From positions 620,001-684,000 of the forward strand of contig NZ_QUMQ01000001.1 in the NCBI RefSeq assembly GCF_003387075.1: a DNA stretch of 64,000 nt, given 5' to 3'. The notes below the pieces were generated by a model. The model had not been told where the DNA came from, ran no database searches, and saw nothing but the letters and a program-made list of their open reading frames with translations. Positions 62,992-64,000 of this stretch are shown one piece after another. Made by a program: the position numbers and the translations under genes. This DNA comes from Asanoa ferruginea. Its GTDB lineage: Bacteria; Actinomycetota; Actinomycetes; Mycobacteriales; Micromonosporaceae. Position 1 is the stretch's first letter. Each line of letters opens with the position of its first letter.

Positions 62992-64000
62992 ATGCCGATG
63001 CGCGACGATCTGCGGATCCCCCAGGACCCCCGACAGCGGTTGATGGCGCTGTCGACGCTCATCAACACGGTCGGCATGGGCCTGTTCCTGTCCGCGGGCA
63101 CCATCTTCCTCATCCGGTCGGCGGGGTTGAGCCCGGCCGCCGCCGGCATCGGCCTCACCGTCGGTTCGCTGATCGGCTTCGGCGCCGGCGTGTTCGTCGG
63201 CGACCAGGCCGACCGCCGGGGTGGTCGCGAGGTCGTCATCGCTTCCATGCTGGTCGAGGCGGTGGCCAGCGTCGGCCTGCTCTTCGTGCACGACATCTGG
63301 ACGCTGATCCTGGTGGCGACGGTCGCCTCGGTCGGCCGGGCGGGCTCGGGCAGCGCGCGCGGTGCGCTGATCGGCGTGCTGGCCGAGCCGGGCAAGGGCG
63401 CCGCATTGCGCACCTACCTGCGGGCCGTCACCAACGTCGGCCTCGCGGTGGGCATGCTCGGCGCCGCGGCCGTGCTGGCGATCGACAACCGTCCGGCGTA
63501 CGTGACGATGGTGCTCACCGACGCCGCCACCTTCCTGATCGCCGCGGCCGTGCTGGCCCGGTTGCCACACCTCCCGCCGACCCGGACCGCCGGCACGCCG
63601 GCCGCCGACGAGCGTCGCTGGCTCGCCCTGCGCGACCGGCACTATCTGGCCTTCACGGCCGCGTCGTCGGTCGCGAGCCTGCAATACTGGGTGCTCGTCC
63701 AGGCGCTTCCGGTGTGGATCGTGCTGCACACCGCGGCACCGCGCTCGATGGCGGCACTGGTCCTCTTCGTCGCCGCGGTCACCGTGGCGATCACCCAGAT
63801 CCCGGCGACGCGATCGATCGACGGGCCCCGGACGGCGGCTCGGCTGCTGGCCCGGTCCGGCCCGCTCTTCCTGGTGGCCTGGGTGCTGATGGCCGCGGCG
63901 TCCGGCCCGTCGGCGTGGGCGGCGGTGGCGCTGTTGCTTGTCGCGGTGCTCGTACACTCGCTGGCTGAAGTGTGGCAGGCCGCCGGGACGTTCGAGCTGT
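62992..64000 (+). CDS. MFS transporter, 3' end cut by window
   Basis: The frame is open from ATG 62992 to the window end, 336 codons. It shows MFS features: hydrophobic helices (LSTLINTVGMGLFLSAGTIF and others), and motif A as GDQADRRGGREVV between helices 2 and 3. About ten segments are seen before the cut. With the divergent MerR regulator it is probably an inducible drug exporter. ATG 62998 is an alternative start. Confidence 0.9.
   Translation, partial: MPMRDDLRIPQDPRQRLMALSTLINTVGMGLFLSAGTIFLIRSAGLSPAAAGIGLTVGSLIGFGAGVFVGDQADRRGGREVVIASMLVEAVASVGLLFVHDIWTLILVATVASVGRAGSGSARGALIGVLAEPGKGAALRTYLRAVTNVGLAVGMLGAAAVLAIDNRPAYVTMVLTDAATFLIAAAVLARLPHLPPTRTAGTPAADERRWLALRDRHYLAFTAASSVASLQYWVLVQALPVWIVLHTAAPRSMAALVLFVAAVTVAITQIPATRSIDGPRTAARLLARSGPLFLVAWVLMAAASGPSAWAAVALLLVAVLVHSLAEVWQAAGTFEL

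Overview
The window is very GC-rich, densely packed DNA with almost only G/C-ending codons, many ATGA/GTGA start-stop overlaps, GTG/TTG starts, several apparently leaderless transcripts, and a large share of sugar ABC transporters and GntR/LacI/LysR/MarR/PadR/MerR regulators. This fits a soil actinomycete chromosome; Micromonosporaceae is my best guess from style, not a demonstrated placement. No tRNA, rRNA, CRISPR array, intact transposase or phage gene was seen.

Layout. 1-7574: three secreted TIM-barrel proteins of the DUF4832 type (the first cut by the window edge, the other two sharing a nearly identical 1,035-bp FN3-FN3-binding-domain tail), a remnant of a GH4 glycosidase reduced to a 24-codon leader with its own ribosome binding site inside a hairpin, and a translationally coupled amidohydrolase. 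7580-11642: an SDR and a LysR/SDR pair around a LysR-type operator, a Ros/MucR-like zinc-finger protein with repeated HTH modules, and a PadR regulator. 11697-14984: GAF regulator, aldehyde dehydrogenase and DUF779 protein, a familiar aldehyde-oxidation cluster. 14991-18525: DUF72 protein, a 640-bp noncoding stretch with tandem repeats and a pair of inverted 60-bp palindromic elements, a mini GntR regulator, a secreted esterase with a CBM2-like domain and a small acidic protein. 18580-19750: WrbA and MarR with three matching palindromic operators.

19809-37991 is a sugar-catabolic island: two divergent paralogous GntR regulators sit between a 7-gene leftward operon (GntR, esterase, GntR, phosphotransferase, enolase paralogue, SDR, FAH hydrolase) and a 10-gene rightward operon (GntR, sugar ABC transporter, GH38-like glycosidase, MR/MLE dehydratase, DUF4432 protein, SDR, Tat-exported protein, SMP-30 lactonase). 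Together these can be read as import, release of a sugar, and its non-phosphorylating oxidation to cleavable keto acids.

37988-55947 is a second island built around one operator region with two TTAACGTTAA palindromes: leftward, two unknown proteins, a LacI regulator and a complete PEP-dependent dihydroxyacetone kinase phosphorelay (DhaK, DhaL, enzyme I, DhaM, HPr); rightward, eleven genes for an oligopeptide-type ABC transporter, two histidine-type phosphatases, an EEP-family phosphatase, two FGGY kinases and a 2-hydroxyacid dehydrogenase. This combined regulon is the best candidate here for an undescribed pathway. Its binding-protein gene carries an apparent 1-base frameshift.

55944-64000 holds a molybdopterin oxidoreductase operon (with a perfect 60-bp in-frame tandem duplication), a small MT0933-type protein, a YjbR-like protein, a TIM-barrel protein, two secreted unknowns (one with an apparent homopolymer frameshift), and a divergent MerR/MFS pair with a MerR-type promoter; the MFS gene runs off the window.
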